From WTFY01 sp026713925 (lineage in GTDB: Bacteria > Pseudomonadota > Gammaproteobacteria > UBA4575): 64,000 nt of DNA. The DNA lies in assembly GCA_963662355.1 (NCBI GenBank), contig OY759361.1:992001-1056000 (forward strand). The letters run 5' to 3'. Shown in pieces: positions 53,244 through 61,912 of this stretch. The notes under the pieces are model-generated. The model was not told where the DNA came from and ran no database searches. It saw nothing but the letters and a program-made list of their open reading frames with translations. The position numbers and the translations under genes are program-made. Each line of letters begins with the position of its first letter. The stretch's first letter is position 1.

Positions 53244-53651
53244 GTGGAGTTGAGCCTGACTATCAAATTGGCATTAAAAATTGCACTTGTCATGTGTTAT
53301 GCACGTCCATTCACAGGGCACGAAAATGATTACGGGAGTAATCGGGAGATTATGGAAGCTGCACTGATCAAAAGCTTTCTAAATGAAGAGAAAGTGATAC
53401 ACAGGAACATCCTGGAGTTACGTAGCCGCGATGTCGGTCAGTATAGCTCGGCAATCCGGGATTTAGACCGGCTTGAATCCAATATTGTGCATATAGCCAT
53501 GTCTAGGAATGTCGGGATCCCTCTGGAATATACCATTGTGGAATCCATGAAAAGGATGTCCGATAAGATCAGTGCTGAAGCAGATAGGCTAGCAAACAAT
53601 CTGCTGGAAAATGATGTGTACCTCATGAGACAGCCTGCCAATGAAGTCTGA
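53244..53651 (+). CDS. Hypothetical helical protein, probably the 3' part of a frameshifted gene
   Basis: I do not recognise the family. The open frame from GTG 53244 encodes 135 residues, mostly helical, with KLALKIALVMCYARPFTG near the N-terminus. The sequence already looks coding before this GTG. In the same frame, ADFILENGAEAYVEL precedes it with no start codon. A different frame from ATG 53134 (or 53128), MSLKDSPELYRAYLVKVDMR, leads into it. Joining them needs one extra T, or a -1 slip, at the five-T run 53195-53199. The joined product would be about 172 residues. This could be a true pseudogene, a sequencing error or slippage. Confidence 0.5.
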   Translation: MELSLTIKLALKIALVMCYARPFTGHENDYGSNREIMEAALIKSFLNEEKVIHRNILELRSRDVGQYSSAIRDLDRLESNIVHIAMSRNVGIPLEYTIVESMKRMSDKISAEADRLANNLLENDVYLMRQPANEV

Positions 53652-53717
53652 AGACTGGAGCGATGGTGGTGTGAGCAGTATAGGAAAATTTCTAGTACAG
53701 GAAAGGGCCGAACCAGG

Positions 53718-54881
53718 TCATGACTGTTCACAAATTGACCGGATCATGCTTTTCAGAATATTAATTGTGGGACCAAGCATGGAGAGTTCGATAAATTCAT
53801 TTGGCTGGTGAGCTTGATTTATTGAACCGGGTCCCAGTACTACCGTCTCCATTCCCATGGAATTGAAAAATGGAGCTTCTGTTGCAAAGGTTACTGACAT
53901 CGGGTTTTTGCCTGTATGCCGGGTTGTCAATTGAACTATCCTTGAGTCACTCGATGTTTCAAAGGCAGGAACGCCGTCGAACAGTGCATTGAATTTACAG
54001 GTAAGATCCAGTCCTTCCACTGTTTGTGTGATACGTTCGTGCAGTTCATCGCGCAGGGTGCCAACCTGCATGCCTGGTAACAGGCGTATATCAATATGCA
54101 GTTCACATTCTGCACATATTCGATTCGGGTTATCCCCACCGTGGATGTGACCAAGATTCAATGTTGGAATGGGTACGATAAAGTCGTGGTCGACATACTT
54201 TTCAGCAAGCTCCTGTTTAAAACGGTCCAGTTCATTGAGCACAGCGCGCATTCCTTCCAGCGCATTATTGCCAAGGGCCGGATTGCTTGCATGGCCTGCC
54301 TTTCCATAGAGGGTAATCGCCTCCATGAATACCCCTTTATGCCGATGTACAGGGGTCAGGCTTGTCGGTTCTCCTATGATGCAAAAGCGCCCTGGTTTCT
54401 TGTTTTTCTCCACCAGTGTGCGAACGCCTTGCATCGTGCTTTCTTCATCAGCTGTAGCAATAATAGTCAGACGTTCTTTAAGAGGTTTATCAACAAAGTC
54501 TTTGGCTGCTTCAATTGCAATCGCCAAAAATGACTTCATATCTGCCGTGCCCAGACCATATAAACGGTTGTCTGCATGATGTACTTGAAACGGATCAGTA
54601 TCCCACCCTGTCTGATCGCAATTTACAGTATCGGTATGACCGGATAAAACCAGGCCATCTTCTCCTTCTCCGATCCATGCCACCAGATTGACCTTGTCAT
54701 CGGACGATGGAACGATTTCTATGTGAAAACCCAGACCATCCAGCCAGTTTGCCAAACAGTCTATGATGGGTTTGTTGCTCGTATCAAATCGTGCCTGAGT
54801 GCTGCTGACAGATGGGATGGCTATCAGTTGCCCGATCATTTCAAGCAGCTTGGGTGATGAGGAACTCATGTTAGGCGGCAT
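53718..54881 (-). CDS. argE: Acetylornithine deacetylase
   Basis: M20-family zinc deacylase of the linear arginine pathway, 387 residues. Metal ligands are in SGHTDTVNCD (His, Asp), YGLGTADMKSF (Asp) and ATADEESTMQG (Glu-Glu). EPTSLTPVHRHKG, TLNLGHIHGGDNPNRICAECE and VLGPGSINQAHQPNEF are near-identical in form to E. coli ArgE. ATG 54881 overlaps the mtdA end by 11 bases; ATG 54869 is a close alternative. It is the last gene of the serine-cycle run, an unusual place for an arginine gene. argA, with which it would feed glutamate acetyl groups into the pathway, is at 50.4 kb. Confidence 0.93.
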   Translation of the reverse strand: MPPNMSSSSPKLLEMIGQLIAIPSVSSTQARFDTSNKPIIDCLANWLDGLGFHIEIVPSSDDKVNLVAWIGEGEDGLVLSGHTDTVNCDQTGWDTDPFQVHHADNRLYGLGTADMKSFLAIAIEAAKDFVDKPLKERLTIIATADEESTMQGVRTLVEKNKKPGRFCIIGEPTSLTPVHRHKGVFMEAITLYGKAGHASNPALGNNALEGMRAVLNELDRFKQELAEKYVDHDFIVPIPTLNLGHIHGGDNPNRICAECELHIDIRLLPGMQVGTLRDELHERITQTVEGLDLTCKFNALFDGVPAFETSSDSRIVQLTTRHTGKNPMSVTFATEAPFFNSMGMETVVLGPGSINQAHQPNEFIELSMLGPTINILKSMIRSICEQS

Positions 54882-55737
54882 GCGTCATTTTTCGGGCAAT
54901 ATCGTAGATGACATTTGCATCCAGCACCTGATCGTTGGAAGTAAACAGTTTTTCAATACAGGTGCGGTGGAGTTTGAGTTTCAATGCACCGATTCCAAGG
55001 CCTCCAAATATCCTCTTGCCAAATCTTTCGATATTCCTGTCGGTCATGTGAATGCCTTCAAAACCGGATGCCTCGGCTGTATTGACATCGGCCAGAACTT
55101 CAAGAGTGTCATGTTGTTGCCACTGACTGGCGTTGAGCAACTGGATGCCTGCCTTACCAGTGCCGAATACGATCTGTGCGCCTTCCAGTGCAGCCACAGT
55201 GGAACCGGCATCACTGGCTTCTACTGGCTCAAGCGTGACCCCAAATTGCTTTTCCATCTCTTTACATGCTTGTTCGGAGCGGTTTTGCTTGCGAGAAGTC
55301 AGCCGTACCCGAGCACCACTTTGTGCCAGCATCACTGCGACGCGCTGACCCACTGGACCAGTACCCGCCAGCACCACTGCAATCTTGCCTTGCAATGCTG
55401 TAGTTGAGTCTAGCAGGGCAACACCGGCAGCCGCAGTCGTATTGCATCCGTTGCTATCGAGCATCACTGACACGCGGAAGTTTTGAAAGAACCGGCTTTT
55501 AACAGCTTCAAACAGGGACTGCCCTGCAGCAAGGTCACTCCCGCCAACAAAGATTGCAGTATTCTTTTTGTGTTTTGGTGCACGGGTGTAGATGGCGCCA
55601 TCAACCAGGCCTGCACAGTTGTTCTCATGAATACCTCCGAGTTGAGTGACGTGGTCCGCGCCCCCGTCGTAGGCGACAACAGAATCAAACACGCTGGGGA
55701 CAGGGTCAGTATCGAAGTGATATAAAAGCTTTTTCAT
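54871..55737 (-). CDS. mtdA: NADP-dependent methylene-tetrahydromethanopterin/tetrahydrofolate dehydrogenase MtdA
   Basis: Oxidises or reduces the methylene/methenyl-pterin couple, linking C1 oxidation to the serine cycle in methylotrophs. It has 288 residues, matching Methylorubrum MtdA. Shared landmarks are LFDTDPVPSVFD-like FDTDPVPSVFDSVVAYDGG, IYTRAPKHKKNTAIFVGG, MLDSNGCNTTAAAGVAL and VVLAGTGPVGQRVAV (NADP-binding, 122-136), then ALGIGALKLKLHR near the end. It is not FolD, which lacks the N-terminal YDGGAD block. It lies 37 bases after ppc and overlaps argE. The usual partner fch (methenyl-H4F cyclohydrolase) is absent from the window. Confidence 0.92.
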   Translation of the reverse strand: MKKLLYHFDTDPVPSVFDSVVAYDGGADHVTQLGGIHENNCAGLVDGAIYTRAPKHKKNTAIFVGGSDLAAGQSLFEAVKSRFFQNFRVSVMLDSNGCNTTAAAGVALLDSTTALQGKIAVVLAGTGPVGQRVAVMLAQSGARVRLTSRKQNRSEQACKEMEKQFGVTLEPVEASDAGSTVAALEGAQIVFGTGKAGIQLLNASQWQQHDTLEVLADVNTAEASGFEGIHMTDRNIERFGKRIFGGLGIGALKLKLHRTCIEKLFTSNDQVLDANVIYDIARKMTHAA

Positions 55738-55774
55738 GGCTTTTTGGGACGATTACAGCACCATGATGGGCGGG

Positions 55775-58549
55775 CTAGCCCGTGCTGCCAATGCCTGCAG
55801 CCACACAGTTGATTGATAAAAGCAGGGAAACTAGTACGTCTTGTCTGTCCTCTACACTGGACTGATCATCGCGAAACTTCTTGACCAACTCAGCCTGTTC
55901 GATGCCTACCTGATTCAGGGAATTCAGCCGTCGATTAAAGTGTCGTTTGAAGTTGGGGAAGCGATCACATAATCGTTCTTCCCCGGTGACCTGCAAAATC
56001 ATTTTCATGGTGCGCGCATATTCAGAACGTATGTCTGAAAAAATTGTCCTGCTGTAATGGGAATTTGTTACCAGCTCTGAATATTTTTCGGCCACTTCCA
56101 TGTCAACCAATAGTAATGTTTTTTCAACACTATCCAGTATGAGCCTGAATAAAGGATGTTTATTATATAACTCCTGCAGCAGTTCTTTTCCGAGTTCGCC
56201 TCGAATCCCGATAAGCTGTTCAAAACTGCTACCAACCCCATACCAGCCAGGAACCAGGATTCGGTTTTGTGTCCAGGCAAATACCCAGGGAATTGCACGC
56301 AGATCCTCCAAGGTTGAGGCGCCAAATCTGCGCGAAGGCCTTGATCCGATTTTCATTAGCGTTAATTCTTCAACTGGGCTTGCTTGCTGATAGAACTCCA
56401 TCAGACCGGGAGTTTCAATAAATTTGCGGTACGTGACATATGCGGTACCCGAGAGTGCTTCCATGACTTCATCCAGTTCAGCATTGGTTTGATAGGCCAG
56501 GTCTTTGCCTGACATAAGCGTGTGGGTGAGTGCACTGGAGGCAAGTATTTCCATTTGTTCTTCTGCAAATCCACGGTTTGCATACTTGTAAGACACGACT
56601 TCCCCCTGCTCCGTGACTCGCATGCGTCCATTAATCGTACCGGCCGGCTGTGCTGCGATAGCGCGCCCGCTTGGTGCGCCCCCCCGGCTTACAGAGCCTC
56701 CTCGGCCGTGAAAAAATGAGATTGGAATTTTGTGTTTGCTGCCTGCCTCCCTGATCAGGGTCTGGGCTTGACTGATGACCCAGTTGGAAGTAAGGAATCC
56801 ACCGTCTTTGTTCGAGTCGGAATACCCCACCATAATCTCTTGTGAACCCCCATGTTTGCGTATCGTCCGTCTGATAAATCCGTGTGCCAGTAACTCATTC
56901 AGAATGGCGGGTCCGTTTTTAAGGTCCTCGAAGGATTCTAGTAGGGGAACTACCAGGATTCGGCAGGCTTCAAGACCATCAGCATCAGTAAACAAGCCGA
57001 CATACTTTGCGAGGAGGTAAACACCCAGCACGTCAACGGAGGTTTGCGTTGTGCTGAGTATGAAGGGGCCAAATGTTTTGGGGTCCAGCTTACTGCGGTA
57101 ATGTTTGACCTGTTCAAGCATGGCCAGTGTGGCCTGCGCCTGTTCGGAGAGGATGTCAATGTTCGGTATCACGCGCAACGGCTGCATGAGTTCACTCGTG
57201 ATCCATTCCTTCCATTCATCGGATTTGGAATCCGGGACATCGAAGTGTGTTTTTTGATAGCAGGCCTGCCAAATTTCTGCAAGGACACCGTTTGTAACGG
57301 TCGTATTTTCACGAAGGTCCAGGCTGGCTGTACGGAATCCGAAGGTATTGACCATATGGCGCAACGGTGACACATTCGATGTGCTCAGGTGCTCGCATCG
57401 GGAGTCGTTCAGACCTAGCTCAAGTGTTTGCAGGTCGTCTGACAGGTCAGCTGCATTATGATAGGCAATGGTTGATTTGGCCGGGTTATCAATATGTTCC
57501 AGGGTTGCATCGATTCTACGCAGCATACAGCTCAGGTATTGACGATAAATCTCGCCCGGGTATCGTTTTGAAAGGGATTCGACTTTCCCGAGCAGCTCCA
57601 GTTTTTGTTTCAAAGCTTCGATAAAATCCTCTGGGACCCTCACTGAATGACTGGCAATGCTGAGCTTTGCGCCGACTTTAATCAATTCCTGACGATATCG
57701 TTTTAAGCAGGTTTTGGCACCTTCATGAATGGCGAATGCTGTAACTTCGGTATTTACATGGGGATTCCCATCCCGGTCTCCACCTATCCAGGTGCCAAAA
57801 CGGAACAATGGCGGTACATCAAACTCAAAGTGCGGGTATGTCTGTCTTAATGCACGATCCAGTTCGCTGTAAAATTTCATTACACCGTCGAACAGGGATT
57901 CTGTAAAAAAATGCAGCCCCCAGGTGACTTCCTGGGCAACAGTTGGCTTTTCCAAACGAATCTCACCTGTTAGCCACAACAGATCAATTTCGTTGCGCAG
58001 TTCGAGAGTCAGGTCTTCACGTTCTTGGGGTGTCCAGCGTGTCAGTTCCAGTTGTTTCAGCAAAATATAAATCCGCCGGTGTATTTCCAGCACTGTTACA
58101 CGCTTGGCTTCGGTGGGGTGCGCCGTGATTACCGGGCAGATGCAACTGTTTTCCAGAACTTTCTGGAGCTCTTCTGCTGGAATGTCGTGCTGGGCCGCTG
58201 TGGAGAACGTATAGGCAAAGGTCCCTGGAACGCGCTCACGCCCATATTCTTTTTCAATCTGCCTGCGCCGCTGCACTGTCGTATTTTGTTCAGCGATACT
58301 GAGCAGTTGAAACCAGATACCATAGGCCTCAAGGATATATAGAACCTGTGAACCTGTACTGTCACGAATGTCTTTCTGACCTTCAAAAAATGCTTCTATG
58401 TCAGGTTGTCGGATACGCAGCACGCTAAGTAGCTGCTTTTGCAGCAGGGATACCAGCTTGTTTTCATGACTTGCAGCTGGATCAATGATTGTGCGGCCTG
58501 TGGCGACCCTCGTTAGCTGAGTCCAGGAAAGTTGTGGGGCATCATTCAT
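55775..58549 (-). CDS. ppc: Phosphoenolpyruvate carboxylase
   Basis: Carboxylates PEP to oxaloacetate, supplying the CO2-fixing step of the serine cycle. It has 924 residues, the bacterial length. The catalytic His is in VITAHPTEAKRVTVLE (near 140), and the PEP/bicarbonate loop is FHGRGGSVSRGGAPSGRAI (near 615-633) with catalytic Arg. DGNPHVN, the SDSNKDGG block and the C-terminal RNQ-like tail region (here ending in a different Gly-Ser-Thr-Gly) are seen. It lies between hprA and mtdA among C1 genes, as ppcA does beside mtkAB in alphaproteobacterial methylotrophs, which argues for a C1-cycle role beyond simple anaplerosis. Confidence 0.95.
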   Translation of the reverse strand: MNDAPQLSWTQLTRVATGRTIIDPAASHENKLVSLLQKQLLSVLRIRQPDIEAFFEGQKDIRDSTGSQVLYILEAYGIWFQLLSIAEQNTTVQRRRQIEKEYGRERVPGTFAYTFSTAAQHDIPAEELQKVLENSCICPVITAHPTEAKRVTVLEIHRRIYILLKQLELTRWTPQEREDLTLELRNEIDLLWLTGEIRLEKPTVAQEVTWGLHFFTESLFDGVMKFYSELDRALRQTYPHFEFDVPPLFRFGTWIGGDRDGNPHVNTEVTAFAIHEGAKTCLKRYRQELIKVGAKLSIASHSVRVPEDFIEALKQKLELLGKVESLSKRYPGEIYRQYLSCMLRRIDATLEHIDNPAKSTIAYHNAADLSDDLQTLELGLNDSRCEHLSTSNVSPLRHMVNTFGFRTASLDLRENTTVTNGVLAEIWQACYQKTHFDVPDSKSDEWKEWITSELMQPLRVIPNIDILSEQAQATLAMLEQVKHYRSKLDPKTFGPFILSTTQTSVDVLGVYLLAKYVGLFTDADGLEACRILVVPLLESFEDLKNGPAILNELLAHGFIRRTIRKHGGSQEIMVGYSDSNKDGGFLTSNWVISQAQTLIREAGSKHKIPISFFHGRGGSVSRGGAPSGRAIAAQPAGTINGRMRVTEQGEVVSYKYANRGFAEEQMEILASSALTHTLMSGKDLAYQTNAELDEVMEALSGTAYVTYRKFIETPGLMEFYQQASPVEELTLMKIGSRPSRRFGASTLEDLRAIPWVFAWTQNRILVPGWYGVGSSFEQLIGIRGELGKELLQELYNKHPLFRLILDSVEKTLLLVDMEVAEKYSELVTNSHYSRTIFSDIRSEYARTMKMILQVTGEERLCDRFPNFKRHFNRRLNSLNQVGIEQAELVKKFRDDQSSVEDRQDVLVSLLLSINCVAAGIGSTG

Positions 58550-58654
58550 GCTGCAATGTCAAACTTGACGTGCATGCGGCAGCCAAGAGCCGAAAACCCT
58601 CCGCCGAGGGAGGTATGTACTGTATCTGGAATGGCGAGTGGTATAGATATGGAT

Positions 58655-59626
58655 TTAGACCAGCTTGTCTTTTGGTGACTGGCCTGCTTCAAATGCAGCC
58701 AGGTTATCCAACACTCGGTTACCCATTGCGATCCGTGTTTCAGTTGAAGCACTCCCTAGATGAGGAAGCAGCACAGCATTTTCCAATTCAAGGAAACGCT
58801 CATCCAGACTAGGTTCACCTTCAAAGACATCAAGACCTGCACCTGAAATTGTGCCATTTTTCAATGCTTCGATCAGCGCATCATTATCCACTACATCACC
58901 ACGTGCCGTATTGATTAAAAATGCACTGGATTTCATTTTGGCAATGTTTTCGTTGTTGAGCAGATGATACGTTTCCTTGCCGCCCGGGCAGTGCACCGAA
59001 ACAAAATCCGAGATTTCAAGAACTTCATTGATCGATTCACACTGCGTTGCATCAAACTCCTTGATTACATCGTCAGAAGGCGGGTAAGGATCCACGAAAA
59101 CTATATTCATCCCGAAGCCATGATGCGCCCGTTTGGCAACGGCCTGTGCAATCCTCCCCATGCCAATCATACCCAGTGTTTTGCCTGTAACCTTGGTAGC
59201 CAGCAAATGAGTTGGTCGCCAGCCTGTCCAAGCTTTTGCACGTAAATGACGTTCACCCTCACTTGTGCGCCGCGCCACAGTCAGCAACAGTGTCATGGCA
59301 ATATCGGCAGTGCAATCAGTTAGCACCTCAGGTGTATTGGTAACAGTGAGTCCACGTGCCTTGGCAGCATCCAGGTCAATGTGGTTAAAACCGACGCCGA
59401 AGTTGCCAATAAATTTTGTGCGCAGTGGCTCTGTACTCAGTACTTCTGCATCAACGGGGTCTGTAACTGTGGGCAGGAAAGCATCACATGCACCCAGTGC
59501 ATTTTTCATTTCTTCTCTGGTCATTGCGACGTCAGTCTCATTCAGTTGCACGTCATATCTTTCTTTTAATGCTGCTTCCACTTCTGCAGGCCAAGCACGT
59601 GAGACGATGACTTTTAATTTGCTCAT
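58655..59626 (-). CDS. hprA: Hydroxypyruvate/glyoxylate reductase (D-2-hydroxyacid dehydrogenase)
   Basis: NAD(P)H-dependent reductase turning hydroxypyruvate into D-glycerate. It has 323 residues. The nucleotide-binding motif is LGMIGMGRIAQAVAKRA (about 150-166), the catalytic Arg is in NTARGDVVD, the Glu in FEGEPSLDE, and the His in LLPHLGSAS. NFGVGFNHIDLDAAKARG is the substrate loop. The family includes glyoxylate, hydroxypyruvate and other hydroxyacid reductases; the specific call rests on its position between mtkB and ppc. Start ATG 59626 is 11 bases after the mtkB stop. Confidence 0.87.
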   Translation of the reverse strand: MSKLKVIVSRAWPAEVEAALKERYDVQLNETDVAMTREEMKNALGACDAFLPTVTDPVDAEVLSTEPLRTKFIGNFGVGFNHIDLDAAKARGLTVTNTPEVLTDCTADIAMTLLLTVARRTSEGERHLRAKAWTGWRPTHLLATKVTGKTLGMIGMGRIAQAVAKRAHHGFGMNIVFVDPYPPSDDVIKEFDATQCESINEVLEISDFVSVHCPGGKETYHLLNNENIAKMKSSAFLINTARGDVVDNDALIEALKNGTISGAGLDVFEGEPSLDERFLELENAVLLPHLGSASTETRIAMGNRVLDNLAAFEAGQSPKDKLV

Positions 59627-59637
59627 TTTCTTTTCTC

Positions 59638-60528
59638 CTAGGCAACTTCTTTCATGACCTTTTCCATGGTTGAGCCAAGCTCTGATGGGTCGGGTGCAAC
59701 TGTGACTCCGGCTTCTTGCAGCATTGTCACTTTTTCAGCAGCACTTTCTCCCTTGCCGGAAACGATTGCGCCTGCATGGCCCATACGGCGGCCTTTAGGT
59801 GCAGTTAGGCCAGCAATGTAGGCTACCAATGGCTTGCTCATATGTTGTTTGAAATATTCCGCAGCTTCTGCCTCCTGTGGGCCGCCAATTTCCCCGATCA
59901 GCATCACTGCCTTGGTTTCCGGGTCGGCTTCAAACAGTTCAAGTATATCCCGATGTGAGCAGCCATTTATGGGATCACCACCAATACCGACACTGGTCGA
60001 AACCCCGATTCCGCAGGCCTTCATTTGAGAGGCTGCCTCATAACCTAGTGTGCCCGAGCGGGCCACTATGCCTACGTTGCCAGGCATGTAGATATGGCCA
60101 GGCATAATGCCAAGCAGGCATTTGCCCGGGCTGATGGTGCCTGCACAATTTGGGCCTGTCAGGCGCATGCGGTCCTCTTTTTTGTAGCGGTACATGTAAC
60201 GTTTGACAAGCATCATGTCCTGTGCAGGAATGCCGTCGGTGATTGCAACACAGGTTGTAATGCCTGCATCCGCAGCTTCCATAATTGAATCAGCAGCGAA
60301 CGAAGCAGGTACGAATACTATGCTGGCATCTGCACCTGTTTCCGTTACGGCATCCTTCATTGTATTGAATACAGGCAGCCCAAGATGGGTTTGGCCTCCT
60401 TTGCCAGGGGTTACACCACCGACCACCTGTGTGCCGCATTCGAGCATTTCCTTGGCATGAAAGGTACCAATCTTCCCGGTAAATCCCTGAACCAGTACCC
60501 TGGTTTCGTTATCGATCATTACGCTCAT
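59638..60528 (-). CDS. mtkB: Malate thiokinase (malate-CoA ligase) alpha subunit
   Basis: CoA-binding subunit of malate-CoA ligase, which makes malyl-CoA from malate, ATP and CoA in the serine cycle. It has 296 residues. The CoA motif is VLVQGFTGKIGTFHAKEM near the N-terminus, followed by VGGVTPGKGGQTHLGLPVF, MRLTGPNCAGTISPG, GIMPGHIYMPGNVGIVARSGTLGYEA and the phosphohistidine loop GRRMGHAGAIVSG. It resembles SucD closely; MtkB is preferred because of the adjacent mcl, sga and ppc and features recalled from methylotroph MtkB such as FHAKEM and HIYMPGNVG. Confidence 0.92.
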   Translation of the reverse strand: MSVMIDNETRVLVQGFTGKIGTFHAKEMLECGTQVVGGVTPGKGGQTHLGLPVFNTMKDAVTETGADASIVFVPASFAADSIMEAADAGITTCVAITDGIPAQDMMLVKRYMYRYKKEDRMRLTGPNCAGTISPGKCLLGIMPGHIYMPGNVGIVARSGTLGYEAASQMKACGIGVSTSVGIGGDPINGCSHRDILELFEADPETKAVMLIGEIGGPQEAEAAEYFKQHMSKPLVAYIAGLTAPKGRRMGHAGAIVSGKGESAAEKVTMLQEAGVTVAPDPSELGSTMEKVMKEVA

Positions 60529-60546
60529 GTGTATGTCTCCTAAATC

Positions 60547-61725
60547 CTATGCAGCATTGATGACACGGTTACGCTCAGCCACCACTTTCTCTGCAGCTTC
60601 GGATAGCGTGTTTGCAGTAATCACCGGGTAGCCACTGTCTTTGAGCATTTGCATGCCTTTTTCTACATTTGTGCCGGAAAGACGTACAACCACGGGAGTT
60701 CTGACATCCAGTTTGCCAAACGCCTGTATGACACCTTCGGCAATCCAGTCGCAGCGGTTGATGCCTGCAAAAATATTGACCAGCATTGCCTTTACGCTTT
60801 CATCATCCAGTACCAGTTTGAACGCCTTGGTTACCCTGTCTGGAGAGGCTCCACCTCCGATGTCCAGAAAGTTGGCAGGTTCCCCGCCTTTGTGTTTGAT
60901 CATATCCATGGTAGCCATTGCCAGCCCGGCACCGTTGATCATGCAACCTATATCCCCATCGAGACCAACGTAACTCAGGCCTCGGTCTGAAGCGGCAGTC
61001 TCGCGCGAGTCTTCCTGGGATTTGTCACGTAACTCGGAGATCCTTGGACGTCGGAACAGGGCATTGTCATCAAAACTCATCTTGGAATCCAAGGCCAGAA
61101 TATGGTTGTCCTTGGTTACTACTAGAGGGTTGATTTCAACAAGTGTGGCATCGAGTTCTCGAAATGCGCGGTAGGCTCCTTCGACACAGTGCACTGCCTG
61201 GCTGATCAGTTCGGGATGAATATTAAGTGCAAAAGCAAGTTCCCGTGCCTGGAAATCCCGCAAACCTACTGCAGGTTCTATTTCCAGCCTGAAAATTGAT
61301 TCCGGTTTTGTAGCAGCCACTTCCTCAATGTCCATGCCACCTTCGGATGAAGTGACAATGACTACTCGCTGTTTGTTTCGATCCAGAACCAGAGCAAGGT
61401 AAATTTCGCGTTCAATTTCTGAGACCTGTTCAATGTACAGGCGATACACTACCTTCCCGTTCGGCCCGGTCTGGTGGGTTACCAGGCGTTTACCGAGCAA
61501 TTCTTCTGCTGCATTCCATATCTCTTCGTCATTCGAGCAGACTTTTATACCACCTGCCTTGCCTCGTGCGCCGGAATGGATTTGTGCCTTGACTACCCAT
61601 TGGTGACCTCCAATTTCCTTGGCCCGGTAGACAGCTTGTTCAGGACTGTATGCGAGTCCACCTGGCGCAATACTTACACCAAATTCTGATAACAGTTCTT
61701 TCGCTTGATACTCATGGATATCCAC
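60547..61725 (-). CDS. mtkA: Malate thiokinase (malate-CoA ligase) beta subunit
   Basis: ATP-grasp subunit of malate-CoA ligase, 392 residues. MDIHEYQAKELLSEFGV opens the fold. VVKAQIHSGARGKAGGIKVC contains ATP-binding residues, TLVEINPLVVTKD includes the metal-binding Glu-Asn, and INGAGLAMATMDMIKHKGGEPANFLDIGGGA is the ligase domain signature. The start is GTG 61725 with GGGAGGGA upstream, a strong ribosome site. It is separated from mcl by 187 bases, enough for a secondary promoter. SucC is the paralogue to exclude; the serine-cycle context favours MtkA. Confidence 0.92.
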   Translation of the reverse strand: MDIHEYQAKELLSEFGVSIAPGGLAYSPEQAVYRAKEIGGHQWVVKAQIHSGARGKAGGIKVCSNDEEIWNAAEELLGKRLVTHQTGPNGKVVYRLYIEQVSEIEREIYLALVLDRNKQRVVIVTSSEGGMDIEEVAATKPESIFRLEIEPAVGLRDFQARELAFALNIHPELISQAVHCVEGAYRAFRELDATLVEINPLVVTKDNHILALDSKMSFDDNALFRRPRISELRDKSQEDSRETAASDRGLSYVGLDGDIGCMINGAGLAMATMDMIKHKGGEPANFLDIGGGASPDRVTKAFKLVLDDESVKAMLVNIFAGINRCDWIAEGVIQAFGKLDVRTPVVVRLSGTNVEKGMQMLKDSGYPVITANTLSEAAEKVVAERNRVINAA

Positions 61726-61912
61726 TTGTATTCCCTCCCGAGAATAATTATTCGTTTCCCTATCAGGTCAGTCGAAAGTAACTGCGTCTGACCGAAATTG
61801 TTTATAGCCCATTCTGAGGCCTTTCGACAAACCCTCTTGTTGGATAGGTGCCTGAAGATTAAGCAAGGCAAAGGCGGCCTGTAAAACAGGCAATGCAAAT
61901 GTTGCTAAAATT

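Noticed and set aside
59638..61725. Succinyl-CoA synthetase (sucCD) in place of malate thiokinase
   Set aside because: Both subunits are close to SucCD, but the flanking mcl, sga, hprA, ppc and mtdA genes and the absence of other TCA genes favour mtkAB. A phylogenetic tree would settle it.
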